A stretch of 64,000 nucleotides of DNA from Collinsella sp. TF08-11AT. Its GTDB lineage: Bacteria; Actinomycetota; Coriobacteriia; Coriobacteriales; Coriobacteriaceae. Within the stretch, counting starts at the first letter, position 1. Each line of letters begins with the position of its first letter. The position numbers and the translations under genes were made by a program. Below the pieces are notes generated by a model. It saw only the letters and a list, made by a program, of their open reading frames with translations. It did not search any database and had not been told where the DNA came from. The stretch lies in the NCBI RefSeq assembly GCF_003437035.1, contig NZ_QSRL01000012.1, forward strand, positions 385 through 64,384. The letters run 5' to 3'. Positions 33,546 through 42,474 of the stretch are shown here, one piece after another.

Positions 33546-34427
33546 TTAAAGAATCTCGATCTCAAATCCGCGGGTGACGGTCTCCCCCGGCTTGGCAACC
33601 AGGCAGCCACGCTTGTGCTCCAGAATATCGTCCTCGTCGGAGCAGGTGGACAGGCCGCCCCACGGTTCCACGGCCACAAAGTCGCCCTCGGGCTTGCTCC
33701 ACACAATCAGGCACGGCATATCGGGGAACGTCAGGCGCACGCCCTTGTCCTCGGTTTTCTTGGTCAGCGTAACCACGCGGCTGTCGAGCACGTCAAAGAT
33801 GGTCTCCGCGAAGTCGAAGAGTTCGTGGGTCAGCGGCAGGTCGTGGCCGACCATCGGGTTTTTGCTGCGATGCTCGACATCAATCAGGCCCGTCGAGGGA
33901 ACGGCGGTACAGAGCTCGGCGGCCTCACGCTGATCAAAACGAAGCTCATAGTCGTCATAGGACTCGCCCTCGTCGAGCGGGCACTTAAAGCCGGGGTGGC
34001 CACCCACAAAGAATGGCATATCCTCGGTGCCCTCATTGGTCACCTCGTACGACACGGCCACCTTAGCCGCATCGATCGTGTAGCGCGCGACGATCTTAAA
34101 CGGATACGGATACTGCTCGAGCAGTTCGGCATGGTCGGCAGAGCTTAGGCTCAGCGCAACCATGTTGTCGCCCTGCTCCTCGAGCTTCCACTCCTGCTTG
34201 CGGGCAAAGCCGTGGCGGGCAAGCTTGACCTCGCGGCCGCCCATAGTCATCGCGCGACCGTCACGAAGGCCACCGCAGATCGGGAAACAAATGGGCGCCT
34301 GGCCCGACCAGACCGCCGGGTCACCCTGCCACAGGTACTCACGGCCGTTGGCCGCAATAGAAGTGAACGACCCGCCCGCCGTGGTCAACGCCACACGAAT
34401 CAAACCGTTATCAAGAACAAACTCCAT
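33546..34427 (-). CDS. lacX: Aldose 1-epimerase-like protein LacX (copy 1)
   Basis: A 293-aa member of the galactose mutarotase superfamily, LacX branch, with the typical PICFPICGGLRDG, HGFARKQEW, GGHPGFKCPLDEG and VAVEPWGGLSTCSDE segments. It probably interconverts anomers of phosphorylated or free hexoses in the lac pathway; the exact substrate of LacX proteins is not well defined. The ATG at 34427 follows GGAAGG. It lies between lacB and lacC. Its close copy at 50101-50982 also precedes a lacC copy. Confidence 0.85.
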   Translation of the reverse strand: MEFVLDNGLIRVALTTAGGSFTSIAANGREYLWQGDPAVWSGQAPICFPICGGLRDGRAMTMGGREVKLARHGFARKQEWKLEEQGDNMVALSLSSADHAELLEQYPYPFKIVARYTIDAAKVAVSYEVTNEGTEDMPFFVGGHPGFKCPLDEGESYDDYELRFDQREAAELCTAVPSTGLIDVEHRSKNPMVGHDLPLTHELFDFAETIFDVLDSRVVTLTKKTEDKGVRLTFPDMPCLIVWSKPEGDFVAVEPWGGLSTCSDEDDILEHKRGCLVAKPGETVTRGFEIEIL

Positions 34428-34546
34428 AGGAGCCTTCCCTTTCTTACGACAGCCCGCCAAGTCAATAGGGCTGATAGAAAACCGACCCGCGCCCCCTCAC
34501 AGAAACGCGAGCCGTCAACGGACTAGTAAATTACGCCGGATACCCG

Positions 34547-35071
34547 CTAGTCATGGTATTCGCCGCGGTCCCACTTCTCGAGGAACTCGTCAAAGAAGTG
34601 CGGGTCGGCCTGAGCCTCGGCGTCGGCCTTGTTGCAGGCGTCGATCTTGGCGATCAGGGCATCGTGCTCGGGGGTCTTCTCGTAGGGCTCCTCCAGGAAG
34701 GCAAGCATGATATCGGCCATCAGGAACTCGCCGGTAATCTTGCCGCCAAAGCCCACGATGTTGGCGTTGAGCTCGCGACGGGCATACAGGGCGGAGGTCA
34801 TGTCGCGAACCAGGGCGCAGCGGGCGCCGGGAACCTTGTTGACGGCGTTGGTGATGCCGATGCCGGTGCCGCACAGGGCCACGCCAAAGTCGGCCTTGCC
34901 GCTGGCAACGGCCTCGCCCACGGCCTTGCCGTAGATGGGATAGTGCGTACGGGTGTGGCTGTAGGTGCCGCAGTCGAGCACCTTGTAGCCAGCCTGCTCC
35001 AGGCGGTCGGCCAGATAGATCTTCTCGTCCGTAACGATATGGTCGCAACCGATTGCGATGGTCTTCTTCAT
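34547..35071 (-). CDS. lacB: Galactose-6-phosphate isomerase subunit LacB
   Basis: A 174-aa RpiB/LacAB-family protein. With LacA it converts galactose-6-phosphate to tagatose-6-phosphate. [13 protein letters not shown] at the N terminus and [19 protein letters not shown] with the active-site cysteine near residue 66 are readable, followed by the phosphate-binding RCALVRD. Length fits LacB (about 171 aa). The start at 35071 follows AAAGGA. It is 63 bp downstream of lacA and 119 bp upstream of lacX. Confidence 0.95.
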   Translation of the reverse strand: MKKTIAIGCDHIVTDEKIYLADRLEQAGYKVLDCGTYSHTRTHYPIYGKAVGEAVASGKADFGVALCGTGIGITNAVNKVPGARCALVRDMTSALYARRELNANIVGFGGKITGEFLMADIMLAFLEEPYEKTPEHDALIAKIDACNKADAEAQADPHFFDEFLEKWDRGEYHD

Positions 35072-35134
35072 CAGAACGTCCTTTCGTCTGAATTCACAAG
35101 TTGAGGTAGAAGTTCGAGTTCTCGGTGGCTCTCG

Positions 35135-35563
35135 TTAGGCCATCTTGTTGAGCATGTCGACACGGATCTGGTGACGGCCGCCGGCGTACTGGGCGCGCAG
35201 GAACTCGCGGGCGATCTTCTTGGCGACCTCGGTGCCCACAACGCCCGGGCCCATGGTGACCATGCGCGAGCCGTTGTGCTCGCGGGTCATGTAAGCGGAA
35301 CGCTCGTCGGAAATGTTGGCGACGACCATGCCCTTGATCTTGACGGCGGCCATATAGGATCCGACGCCGTACTTATCGAATGCGAAGCCCTGGGAATCCT
35401 TGTGCTCCAGCAGGTCCTTGGCAACGGCGGTCGCGGAATCGACAAAGTCCGCGGCAGGGATCTCGGAATAGTCGACGACCTCGTGACCGTCGGCGATGAG
35501 CATCTCCTTGATGGACTCCTTCATCGACATACCGTCGGCATCGGAAGCGATTACAACCCTCAT
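35135..35563 (-). CDS. lacA: Galactose-6-phosphate isomerase subunit LacA
   Basis: A 142-aa partner of LacB. It starts MRVVIASDADGMSMKES and lacks the CGTG cysteine motif found in LacB (it has FAFDKYGVGSYMAA instead), as is normal for LacA. The start at 35563 follows AAGGAGG. It is the first gene of the lacA-lacB-lacX-lacC series. Upstream, GAACA-N5-GAACA and related direct repeats form a likely LacR control region. Confidence 0.94.
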   Translation of the reverse strand: MRVVIASDADGMSMKESIKEMLIADGHEVVDYSEIPAADFVDSATAVAKDLLEHKDSQGFAFDKYGVGSYMAAVKIKGMVVANISDERSAYMTREHNGSRMVTMGPGVVGTEVAKKIAREFLRAQYAGGRHQIRVDMLNKMA

Positions 35564-35672
35564 GACATCCTCCTTGAGAGATACGCAGGTGCGTAGTTTC
35601 TGTTTGGAAGTGTTGAATCGCGCTCAGGTCCGGGCATCTGAATGTGCGGTTCTTCACTGTTCATGTTTATTT

Positions 35673-35720
35673 GAACACATTCGAACACCGACTGCAACAA
35701 TAATTTGTTTATCTTTGTTC
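35673..35720. promoter_or_regulatory. DeoR/LacR-type operators before lacA
   Basis: GAACACATTCGAACA (35673-35687) is a 10-bp direct repeat of GAACA. TGTTTATCTTTGTTC (35706-35720) is the same pattern on the other strand (GAACA-N5-AAACA). Matching sites occur before lacF and before the DeoR gene at 44282. TGTTC/GAACA boxes continue to about 35735. Confidence 0.6.
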
Positions 35721-35803
35721 TTTTTTGAACAAACACCATTCACGGATGATTGCTGACCGTTTGAGCCCGGCGCGGATGTAGCGCCCACGTGTTCAACAAA
35801 CAA

Positions 35804-35836
35804 AAGGGCGACCGAGAACGTGTCTCGGCCGCCCTT
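35804..35836. terminator. Terminator of the membrane protein gene
   Basis: AAGGGCGACCGAGA (35804-35817) pairs with TCTCGGCCGCCCTT (35823-35836) with one mismatch. On the minus strand it is followed by TTTTGTTTG, fitting the gene at 35871-36902. Confidence 0.75.
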
Positions 35837-35870
35837 CTCACGGTTGATCTTCCAAAGATCGCGTTGTCGC

Positions 35871-36902
35871 CTACTCAGACTGCCCGCTCTTCTTGGCATG
35901 TTTGGACGGAGCGCTCAGAAAACGGCCCGTCAAATAGTTCGCCGGGCCAGAGATATCGATCCCCAGCAGCACGTGTCCTAGCCATAGGAACGCCACGAGC
36001 ACCAGTAGAGGAATCACACACGAGGTCACGATCATCACGATGACGCCTTCGATCAGATCGGTCACCTGCCGCACGATCTCGTCGGTCATCTGCTTGGCAC
36101 TACTGGTTACCGACGTGACCAGGCTGGAGGCCCCGTCAGTCAACTGCTCGAGTACGTTTTTGGACTCCGTGGCCTCGGACTTTTTCTTGTTCGATTTTGA
36201 GCTGGTCTCGCCTGACTTGTCCGTGGTATCGGTCTTTTCCGCAGCGTCCGCTGCCTTTTGCTCAGCTTGCTCAATACTTACGCGATACGTTTCATCGACC
36301 TTCTGCGACACCCATACGCTTGCGGGCACAAGCGCCATGCCGATCATGGCGACTACCAGCACGCGGGTCGCCACGCGGCGCAGGACGGCACTCGTGCTCC
36401 AGCGTCCGTGAATGCCAAGCGAGACCGCAAAGAGTACCAACGCAAACGGGATTAAGATGCCCAAGCCAACCGACCACAAAATCGTGAGCAAGTATTTCTC
36501 TAGGTATAGCACGGCAAGCACGATACCGAGGTTGCCTGAAAGCTGTGCGAGCTGCTCGGCAACCGGCGTTCCCGTATCACCCGGCAGCGCCGTGATGCCC
36601 GCAGACAGGGCAACGCACGAGGTCGTGAGCGCCAAAACGTTGCCCTTCTTTTGATCGATAACCTCGATGGTGGAGTCCCAAGTCTTGGTATCGGCAAAAT
36701 GTGGGCGTGCGACAAATCCCGACAGCAACGCCAGCACCACGAGCGCAACGATAAAGCCAATCTGCAGCTTTTTATTTGCGCACACGACATCGGACAGGCT
36801 GGGCTGCAGCTCGGTTACCGTCGTGTGCTCGGTTATCTGGACAGGACGCCCATGAGCCATCTCGTGCGCGTCTCTTTTTTGTATTGACCCGTTATCCGGC
36901 AT
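35871..36902 (-). CDS. Membrane protein of unknown function
   Basis: A 343-aa protein with hydrophobic segments near residues 47-66, 128-160, 175-200 and 285-315. Between the third and fourth is a polar, low-complexity stretch rich in Lys, Ser, Thr and Glu (about 205-260), probably outside the membrane core. The N-terminal 45 residues and the C-terminal tail are hydrophilic. No domain is recognised. The start at 36902 follows GAGGAGG seven bases away. It sits between lacA and lacF but has its own terminator, and nothing ties it to sugar use. Confidence 0.75.
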   Translation of the reverse strand: MPDNGSIQKRDAHEMAHGRPVQITEHTTVTELQPSLSDVVCANKKLQIGFIVALVVLALLSGFVARPHFADTKTWDSTIEVIDQKKGNVLALTTSCVALSAGITALPGDTGTPVAEQLAQLSGNLGIVLAVLYLEKYLLTILWSVGLGILIPFALVLFAVSLGIHGRWSTSAVLRRVATRVLVVAMIGMALVPASVWVSQKVDETYRVSIEQAEQKAADAAEKTDTTDKSGETSSKSNKKKSEATESKNVLEQLTDGASSLVTSVTSSAKQMTDEIVRQVTDLIEGVIVMIVTSCVIPLLVLVAFLWLGHVLLGIDISGPANYLTGRFLSAPSKHAKKSGQSE

Positions 36903-37016
36903 TTGGATACCTCCTCAGTCCGGCGTTTAATGTGAAAGGAAGTATACCCACCCAGCGAAAAACCGAACGGCAAGACGAACGGGCACCAAGACTGTCCCCA
37001 ATGACTATTTCGGGAT

Positions 37017-37083
37017 GAGTTGCGGTGGAATAGGGATTGTTTTGCGCCCGCCGGTCCCTATTCAGTCCCTATTTCACCGCAAC
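37017..37083. repeat. 19-bp inverted repeat in spacer
   Basis: AGTTGCGGTGGAATAGGGA (37017-37035) pairs with 37065-37083 with one G-U on the plus strand. The 29-base loop contains a further TCCCTATT copy. It is an intergenic palindrome between lacF and the membrane gene, preceded by a fragment (GTCCCCAATGACTA) shared with the GGACGTTCTT family. Confidence 0.65.
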
Positions 37084-37096
37084 TTGGAGGAGTGCA

Positions 37097-37130
37097 GAAA
37101 AAGCCCTGCCGCGGGTAGCGGCAGAGCTTT
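37097..37130 (-). terminator. lacF terminator
   Basis: AAAAAGC..CTGCCGC (37097-37111) pairs with GCGGCAG..GCTTTT (37117-37130) with one mismatch. On the minus strand the T-run follows the stem directly. Confidence 0.75.
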
Positions 37131-37158
37131 TGGAAGGGGACTTGGTTGTGAGAGCTCG

Positions 37159-37497
37159 TTAGGCGAGCTTAGCCTCGAGTGCGGCGATGCGCTTATAGGC
37201 ATCGATGGTAAAGCGGGTCTGCTTCTCCAGGATCATGGTGGTCATGAGAGTGTCCTGAGCGTGAGCCATGATGAAGGTCATCTCCATCTCGCCGCCGCCG
37301 GCCTCCTGCGAAAGCAGCTTGGTCTGCGTGTCATGGGCGCCGATAAGTGCATCGCTGGCATCCTTGTGCAGCTGCTCGGCCTTCTCAAAATCACCCTCGC
37401 GAGCAGCATCGAGCGCTGCAAGCAGATCGGTCTGGGCGTCGCCCGCGTATGCGACAATCTCGAATCCAACCATCGAGATTTCTTCTTTGGTTGCCAT
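37159..37497 (-). CDS. lacF: PTS lactose-specific EIIA component
   Basis: A 112-aa protein of the PTS lactose/cellobiose EIIA family. It carries phosphate from HPr to the EIIB domain of LacE. The all-helical fold and the MEMTFIMAHAQDTLMTTM segment with the active-site histidine (near residue 80) are clear, as is IVAYAGDAQTDLLAAL near the N terminus. The start at 37497 follows GAAAGGA. It is transcribed alone, 1.6 kb from and opposite to lacE. Two RAACA-N5-GAACA boxes lie 88-183 bp upstream. Confidence 0.93.
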   Translation of the reverse strand: MATKEEISMVGFEIVAYAGDAQTDLLAALDAAREGDFEKAEQLHKDASDALIGAHDTQTKLLSQEAGGGEMEMTFIMAHAQDTLMTTMILEKQTRFTIDAYKRIAALEAKLA

Positions 37498-37584
37498 ATT
37501 GCGTTCCTTTCACATATGAACCAACGGAGAGCATCGCGTCCGGGCATACGCGCTGCGCTGTGTATGGCAGGAACATTAACATTC

Positions 37585-37599
37585 AAACAAAAAAGAACA
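37585..37599. promoter_or_regulatory. DeoR/LacR-type operator before lacF (site 1)
   Basis: AAACAAAAAAGAACA, a 10-bp direct repeat of RAACA, 88 bp upstream of the lacF start. Confidence 0.5.
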
Positions 37600-37665
37600 G
37601 CGCAAAACGTAATTTCGAGCTATGAACGGTTGCTTTTCGCCCGTGAACGGTTTTTAAACCAATCT

Positions 37666-37680
37666 GAACATTCTCGAACA
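37666..37680. promoter_or_regulatory. DeoR/LacR-type operator before lacF (site 2)
   Basis: GAACATTCTCGAACA, the same pattern as the lacA site at 35673. It lies 32 bp beyond the end of the LacI gene. Confidence 0.55.
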
Positions 37681-37711
37681 CAATTAGCGGCAACCCAAAC
37701 AGGTCCGCACC

Positions 37712-38716
37712 CTAGCGTACATAGCGCACCGTATCGCCCTCGACGAGCACACCCGGAAACAGCATGTGCTCCACACCGGGTGCAGCGCCCTCGGCGCCGG
37801 CAATCTTGTCGACCGCCCACATGCCGACGCGCTTGTTGTCAAAGCGCACCGTAGTCAGGCGACGATCGGGCACGATATCGCCCAAACTATCGTCAACACC
37901 CACCACGCTTACGTCCTCGGGCACGCGCCTTCCGCACGACTCGAGCCCGCGAATGCAGCCGTAGGCCATGGCATCGTTGGAAGCATAAATGGCCGTACAG
38001 GTCGGATCGTCCGCCAGAGCCTGACCGGCAGCATACCCGCTCCGTGCCGTCCAATCGCCACGGACGAGTCGCGGCGGCTCAATACCATGCGCGCGCAATG
38101 TCTCACGCCAGCCCTCCTCGCGTTGCATGCCCGAAAGCGAGCGCTCGGGGCACGAGATAAAGTGCACGGTCCTGTGCCCCTGCTCCAACAAGTACTCGAC
38201 CACCTGGCGCGAGCAATCGAACTGGTCGTTATCGACCGTTGAACAGAGCGGGTGCTCCAGCATGGTAACGAGCACCGTCTGCATGCCGGGCAGCGGCTCA
38301 AAGGTGCCAAAGTCCGCCGGCATGCGGTTCATGATCACGACCATGCCGTCCACCGGCAGTGCGCTCATGCGCGACGATGCGCTCTCGAGGGTATAGGGAT
38401 GTCCATCTACTTTAGTAAGGGTGATGGCATAGCCGTGCTTGTCGGCGGCGGCGGCAAAGCCCTCCATGCGGTCGAGATTGCCGGTGCCGGTAATGTTGAA
38501 CATGGCGACGCCGACGGTCTTGAACTTGCCGCGACGCAGCGAACGGCCGGCAAAGTTTGGACGATACCCCAGCTCGCGCATGGCGGCACGCACGCGCTCC
38601 TTGGTCTCGGGACGCACGCTGGGCGAATCGTGCACGGTGCGCGAGACCGTCTGCTCCGAGACGCCCGCGAGACGCGCCACGTCCTTAACGGAAACCGATT
38701 TTTTAACAGCGGCCAT
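37712..38716 (-). CDS. LacI-family regulator of lacE-lacG
   Basis: A 334-aa LacI-family repressor with the N-terminal DNA-binding domain (SVKDVARLAGVSEQTVSRTV and the AGRSLRRGK hinge) and a sugar-binding core. It is divergent from lacE. Two copies of an 18-bp site, one inverted, lie between the genes at 38873 and 38993. Control of lacEG by this protein is therefore likely, possibly in addition to the DeoR regulator. It is a full-length paralogue of the LacI protein at 26554. Confidence 0.87.
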   Translation of the reverse strand: MAAVKKSVSVKDVARLAGVSEQTVSRTVHDSPSVRPETKERVRAAMRELGYRPNFAGRSLRRGKFKTVGVAMFNITGTGNLDRMEGFAAAADKHGYAITLTKVDGHPYTLESASSRMSALPVDGMVVIMNRMPADFGTFEPLPGMQTVLVTMLEHPLCSTVDNDQFDCSRQVVEYLLEQGHRTVHFISCPERSLSGMQREEGWRETLRAHGIEPPRLVRGDWTARSGYAAGQALADDPTCTAIYASNDAMAYGCIRGLESCGRRVPEDVSVVGVDDSLGDIVPDRRLTTVRFDNKRVGMWAVDKIAGAEGAAPGVEHMLFPGVLVEGDTVRYVR

Positions 38717-38872
38717 AGGTCGATCTTTCTATGTCAACGATGCCATCGCGGACATCCCAACAGACAAAATGAACGCCTCCAAGTATATCCAACGCCTCCC
38801 CGCAATACGCTTACCACCCAAAACCTACCGTTCACCGACAATCCCGCTTCCCCGGACGGCTTTTGTCGTCCA

Positions 38873-38890
38873 AATGTTAACGTTGCCATT
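38873..38890. promoter_or_regulatory. LacI-type operator 1 (lacE region)
   Basis: AATGTTAACGTTGCCATT, with the central CG. It matches the inverted site at 38993 in 17 of 18 positions. Confidence 0.7.
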
Positions 38891-38992
38891 GCGCAAACAC
38901 AGGGCCACCGGGCGGCTCAAACGTTCACGCGTAAGGAATCGATGGTTCGCAGGCACAGGAACCACCGGTTCGCGTCTTTTTTTGTGTCGCAA

Positions 38993-39010
38993 AATGGCAA
39001 CGTCAACATT
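38993..39010. promoter_or_regulatory. LacI-type operator 2 (lacE region, inverted)
   Basis: AATGGCAACGTCAACATT, the reverse complement of the 38873 site with one change. It lies 61 bp before the lacE start and 120 bp from site 1. Confidence 0.7.
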
Positions 39011-39071
39011 TTGGCAACCGAACGCCAAGAGCTACCATCGTTGCTAACCCACCGACTCTTAGGAGCATTGT

Positions 39072-40847
39072 ATGGAGCAACTCATCGCCATCATCGAAAA
39101 GGGCCAGCCCTTTTTCAACGCGATCGCCCGCAACAAGTACCTCAAGGCGATCCGCGACGGCTTTATCTCCGTCATCCCCATCATCATCTTCTCGTCCATC
39201 TTCTGTCTGGTAGCCTCGGTCCCCAACATCTGGGGTTTCTACTGGCCCGATGACATCAACAACGCCCTGTGGAAGTGCTACAACTACTCCATGGGCATCC
39301 TGGCCATCGCCTGTGCCGCCACCACGGCCAAGCACTTCGCCGACGCGCAGAACCGCGACCTGCCCAAGAATAACCAGATCAACTTTATCTCGTGCATGTG
39401 CGCGGCCATCATCGGCTTCCTGCTCCTTTCGAGCGACACGATCGCCACGGACGCCGCCAGCGGCTTCAACACCACCTACCTTGGTTCCAAGGGCCTGCTG
39501 ACCGCCTTCATCGCTGCGTTTGTGACCGGCATCATCTACAAGTTCTTCATTAAGCGCAACATCACCGTCAAGATGCCCGAGCAGGTTCCGCCCAACATCT
39601 CGCAGACCTTTAAGGACATCATCCCCTTCTCCGTCTGCATCACCGTCTTTTGGGTCTTTGACATCGTCTTCCGCGCTGCCTTTGGCTTCTGCTTTGCCCA
39701 GGGCGTCATCCAAGTGTTCCAGCCCCTGTTCACCGCTGCCGACGGCTACATCGGCCTCGCTGTGATCTACGGCGCTATGAGCCTGTTCTGGTTCGTCGGC
39801 GTCCACGGCCCCTCGATCGTCGAGCCCGCCATCGCCGCCGCCCTCGTTGCCAACATGACCGACAACCTAGCTGCGTTCCAGGCTGGTCAGCACGCTTCCG
39901 CTGTCCTGACCCAGGGTGCCCAGTACTTCGTCGTCTGCATGGGCGGCACCGGCGCCACGCTCGTCCTGGTCTTTATGTTCTGCTTCCTGGCCAAATCCCA
40001 GGAGATGCGTGCCGTCGGTAAGGCAGCCATCGTCCCCGTGTGCTTTGCCGTCAACGAGCCGCTGCTGTTCGCCGCACCCATCGTGCTCAACCCCGTCTTC
40101 TTTGTCCCGTTTGTCTTTGCTCCGATCGCCAACATCTGGATCCTCAAAATCTTTATCGACTTCTTGGGCATGAACGGCTTTATGTACACCCTGCCTTGGA
40201 CCGTTCCCGGCCCCATCGGCACCATCATGGGCTTGGGCTTCCAGCCGCTCGCCTTTGTGATGCTCGCCCTCATCTTGGTCGTCGACTTTGTCCTGTACTA
40301 TCCGTTCTTCCGTGCCTATGACGCCCAGAAGTGCGCCGAGGAGGCCGAGATCTCCCAGGAGGAGCTCGCCGCCAAGAACGCCGAGAAGGCCGCCAAGCTC
40401 AACGACGCCTTCCAGGGCAAGGCCGATGCCAAGAGCGTTGCCGCCGGCGCCGCAGCCGAGGCCGTGAAGGCCAACGCCCCCACCGCTTCCACAGCACCCG
40501 CTGCCGAGGCAACGACCGCCAGCGACCTCAACGGCAAGCGTGTGCTCGTGCTCTGCCAGGGTGGCGGAACCTCGGGCCTGCTCGCCAACGCGCTGGCCAA
40601 GGCTGCCAAGGAGCGCGGCATCAATCTGGAGACCGCTGCCGAGGCATATGGCAACCACGTCGACATGCTCCCCGACTTTGACCTGGTCGTCCTGGCCCCG
40701 CAGGCAGCCAGCTACCTGGGCGACCTGCAGAAGGATTGCGAGCGCGTGGGCAACAAGTGCGTCGCCTGCCGCGGTAAGCAGTACATCGAGCTCTCCCAGA
40801 ACGGCGACAAGTCTCTCGCCTTCGTCTCCGAGCAGCTTTCGAAGTAA
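39072..40847 (+). CDS. lacE: PTS lactose-specific EIICB component
   Basis: A 591-aa fusion of membrane EIIC (residues 1-425, about ten segments) and cytoplasmic EIIB (about 480-591). EIIC shows GVHGPSIVEPAIAAALVANM and NEPLLFAAPIVLNP, typical of the lactose/cellobiose family. EIIB carries the phosphorylated cysteine in LVLCQGGGTSGLLA near residue 495. An alanine-rich linker joins them. It imports lactose as lactose-6-phosphate with LacF as the EIIA. AGGAG precedes the ATG. lacG follows after a short hairpin. Confidence 0.94.
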   Translation: MEQLIAIIEKGQPFFNAIARNKYLKAIRDGFISVIPIIIFSSIFCLVASVPNIWGFYWPDDINNALWKCYNYSMGILAIACAATTAKHFADAQNRDLPKNNQINFISCMCAAIIGFLLLSSDTIATDAASGFNTTYLGSKGLLTAFIAAFVTGIIYKFFIKRNITVKMPEQVPPNISQTFKDIIPFSVCITVFWVFDIVFRAAFGFCFAQGVIQVFQPLFTAADGYIGLAVIYGAMSLFWFVGVHGPSIVEPAIAAALVANMTDNLAAFQAGQHASAVLTQGAQYFVVCMGGTGATLVLVFMFCFLAKSQEMRAVGKAAIVPVCFAVNEPLLFAAPIVLNPVFFVPFVFAPIANIWILKIFIDFLGMNGFMYTLPWTVPGPIGTIMGLGFQPLAFVMLALILVVDFVLYYPFFRAYDAQKCAEEAEISQEELAAKNAEKAAKLNDAFQGKADAKSVAAGAAAEAVKANAPTASTAPAAEATTASDLNGKRVLVLCQGGGTSGLLANALAKAAKERGINLETAAEAYGNHVDMLPDFDLVVLAPQAASYLGDLQKDCERVGNKCVACRGKQYIELSQNGDKSLAFVSEQLSK

Positions 40848-40857
40848 GTAACGCCTA

Positions 40858-40889
40858 GGGCCAGCCGACCATCCAAGACCGGCTGGCCC
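40858..40889 (+). terminator. Intercistronic hairpin between lacE and lacG
   Basis: GGGCCAGCCG (40858-40867) pairs perfectly with CGGCTGGCCC (40880-40889), followed by TTCGATTT. It is probably a partial terminator or mRNA-stabilising stem that sets the lacE to lacG ratio. Confidence 0.6.
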
Positions 40890-40913
40890 TTCGATTTAGA
40901 CGATTGGATCATC

Positions 40914-42353
40914 ATGTCCGTTAACCCTGCTAGCGTCACCAACCCGCCTGCGCAGTTTCCCGAGGACTTTGTCTTTGGCGGCGCCACTGCTGCCTACCAG
41001 GTAGAGGGCGAGACCCGCACTCACGGTAAGGGCAAGGTTGCCTGGGACGACTTTCTGGAAGCCCAGGGTCGCTTCTCTCCCGATCCCGCCTCCGACTTCT
41101 ACAACCAGTATCCGGTGGACCTGGAGCTGTGCGAGGAGTTTGGCATCAACGGTATTCGCCTCTCCATCGCCTGGAGCCGCATCTTCCCCGAGGGCACCGG
41201 CAAGGTGAACCCCGAGGGCGTGCAGTTCTACCACAACCTCTTTGCCGAGTGCCACAAGCACCACGTTGAGCCGTTTGTCACGCTGCATCACTTCGACACG
41301 CCGCTGCCCCTCTTTGAGAAGGGCGACTTCCTCAATCGCGAGACCATCGACGCCTTTGTGGACTTTGCCACCTTCTGCTTTAAGGAGTACGCCGACCAGG
41401 TAACCTATTGGTTCACTTTTAACGAGATCTGGGCGGACGCCTCCAACACCTACATCGAGGGCACCTTCCCCGGCGGCGTCAAAGCTCATCTGGCCGAGGC
41501 CTTCCAGTGCGAGCACAACATGATGCTCGCCCACGCCAAGGCCGTGCTGGCCTTCCACAACGGCGGTTTTAGGGGCAAGATCGGCGTCATTCAATCGCTG
41601 GAGTTTAAGTATCCGCTCAACGAGAACGACCCCGCCGACATCAAGGCCGCCAATAACGAGCACGTGCTGCAGAACCAGTTCTTGCTCGACGCCACCTTCC
41701 GCGGGGACTATGCTCCCGACACCCTCGAGTGCGCCAACCGCCTGGCTGCCGTCTCGGGCGGCGCCATCGAGATCCTGGACGATGATCTGGAAATCATGCG
41801 CGAGGCCGCGCTCTACAACGATTACCTGGGTGTCAACAACTACCAGTGCCGCTTCCTCAAGGCTTACGACGGCGAGAACGACCTGCACCACAACGGTACG
41901 GGCGAGAAGGGCACCGGTCGCTGGCGCGTTAAGGGTATTGGCGAGCATGTGAACAAGCCCGGTATCCCCACCACCGACTGGGACTGGATTATCTATCCCG
42001 AGGGTCTGTTCGATCTGCTCGTCTACATTAAGCAGCGCTACCCCAACTACAAGCAGATCTTCATCACCGAGAACGGCATGGGCTACAAGGACCCCTACAA
42101 GGACGGTTTTGTGGACGACCAGCCGCGCATCGACTACATCGAGCAGCACCTGCGCTGGCTGCTTAAGGCCATGGAGGTGGGCGTCAACGTGGGCGGCTAC
42201 TTCCTGTGGAGCCTGCAAGATCAGTTCTCCTGGACCAACGGCTACAACAAGCGCTATGGCTTCTTCTACGTAGACTTTAAGACCCAAAAGCGCACGCCCA
42301 AGGCGAGCGCCTACTGGTACAAGCACGTGGCGGAAACCCGTCGCCTGGACTAG
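40914..42353 (+). CDS. lacG: 6-phospho-beta-galactosidase (GH1)
   Basis: A 479-aa glycoside hydrolase family 1 enzyme that splits lactose-6-phosphate into glucose and galactose-6-phosphate. The acid/base Glu is in TFNEIW near residue 171 and the nucleophile in FITENGMGY near residue 386. FPEDFVFGGATAAYQVEGET is the family N-terminal signature. The length matches LacG (about 468). Substrate choice is inferred from the neighbouring lactose PTS and the LacAB isomerase; a 6-phospho-beta-glucosidase role is less likely. A weak GGAT precedes the ATG. Confidence 0.93.
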   Translation: MSVNPASVTNPPAQFPEDFVFGGATAAYQVEGETRTHGKGKVAWDDFLEAQGRFSPDPASDFYNQYPVDLELCEEFGINGIRLSIAWSRIFPEGTGKVNPEGVQFYHNLFAECHKHHVEPFVTLHHFDTPLPLFEKGDFLNRETIDAFVDFATFCFKEYADQVTYWFTFNEIWADASNTYIEGTFPGGVKAHLAEAFQCEHNMMLAHAKAVLAFHNGGFRGKIGVIQSLEFKYPLNENDPADIKAANNEHVLQNQFLLDATFRGDYAPDTLECANRLAAVSGGAIEILDDDLEIMREAALYNDYLGVNNYQCRFLKAYDGENDLHHNGTGEKGTGRWRVKGIGEHVNKPGIPTTDWDWIIYPEGLFDLLVYIKQRYPNYKQIFITENGMGYKDPYKDGFVDDQPRIDYIEQHLRWLLKAMEVGVNVGGYFLWSLQDQFSWTNGYNKRYGFFYVDFKTQKRTPKASAYWYKHVAETRRLD

Positions 42354-42405
42354 TGCCTTGCGGCGAGCGAGATGCCCCGCTCACACAACCTGCCCCCATT
42401 TCTCA

Positions 42406-42443
42406 GCCGGGGGCGGCACGTCACACGGCGCGCCGCCCCCGGC
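42406..42443 (+). terminator. lacEG terminator
   Basis: GCCGGGGGCGGC (42406-42417) pairs perfectly with GCCGCCCCCGGC (42432-42443), followed by CTTTGTGTTTG. Confidence 0.8.
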
Positions 42444-42474
42444 CTTTGTGTTTGGGCGAACCGGGAGCCGTTTG

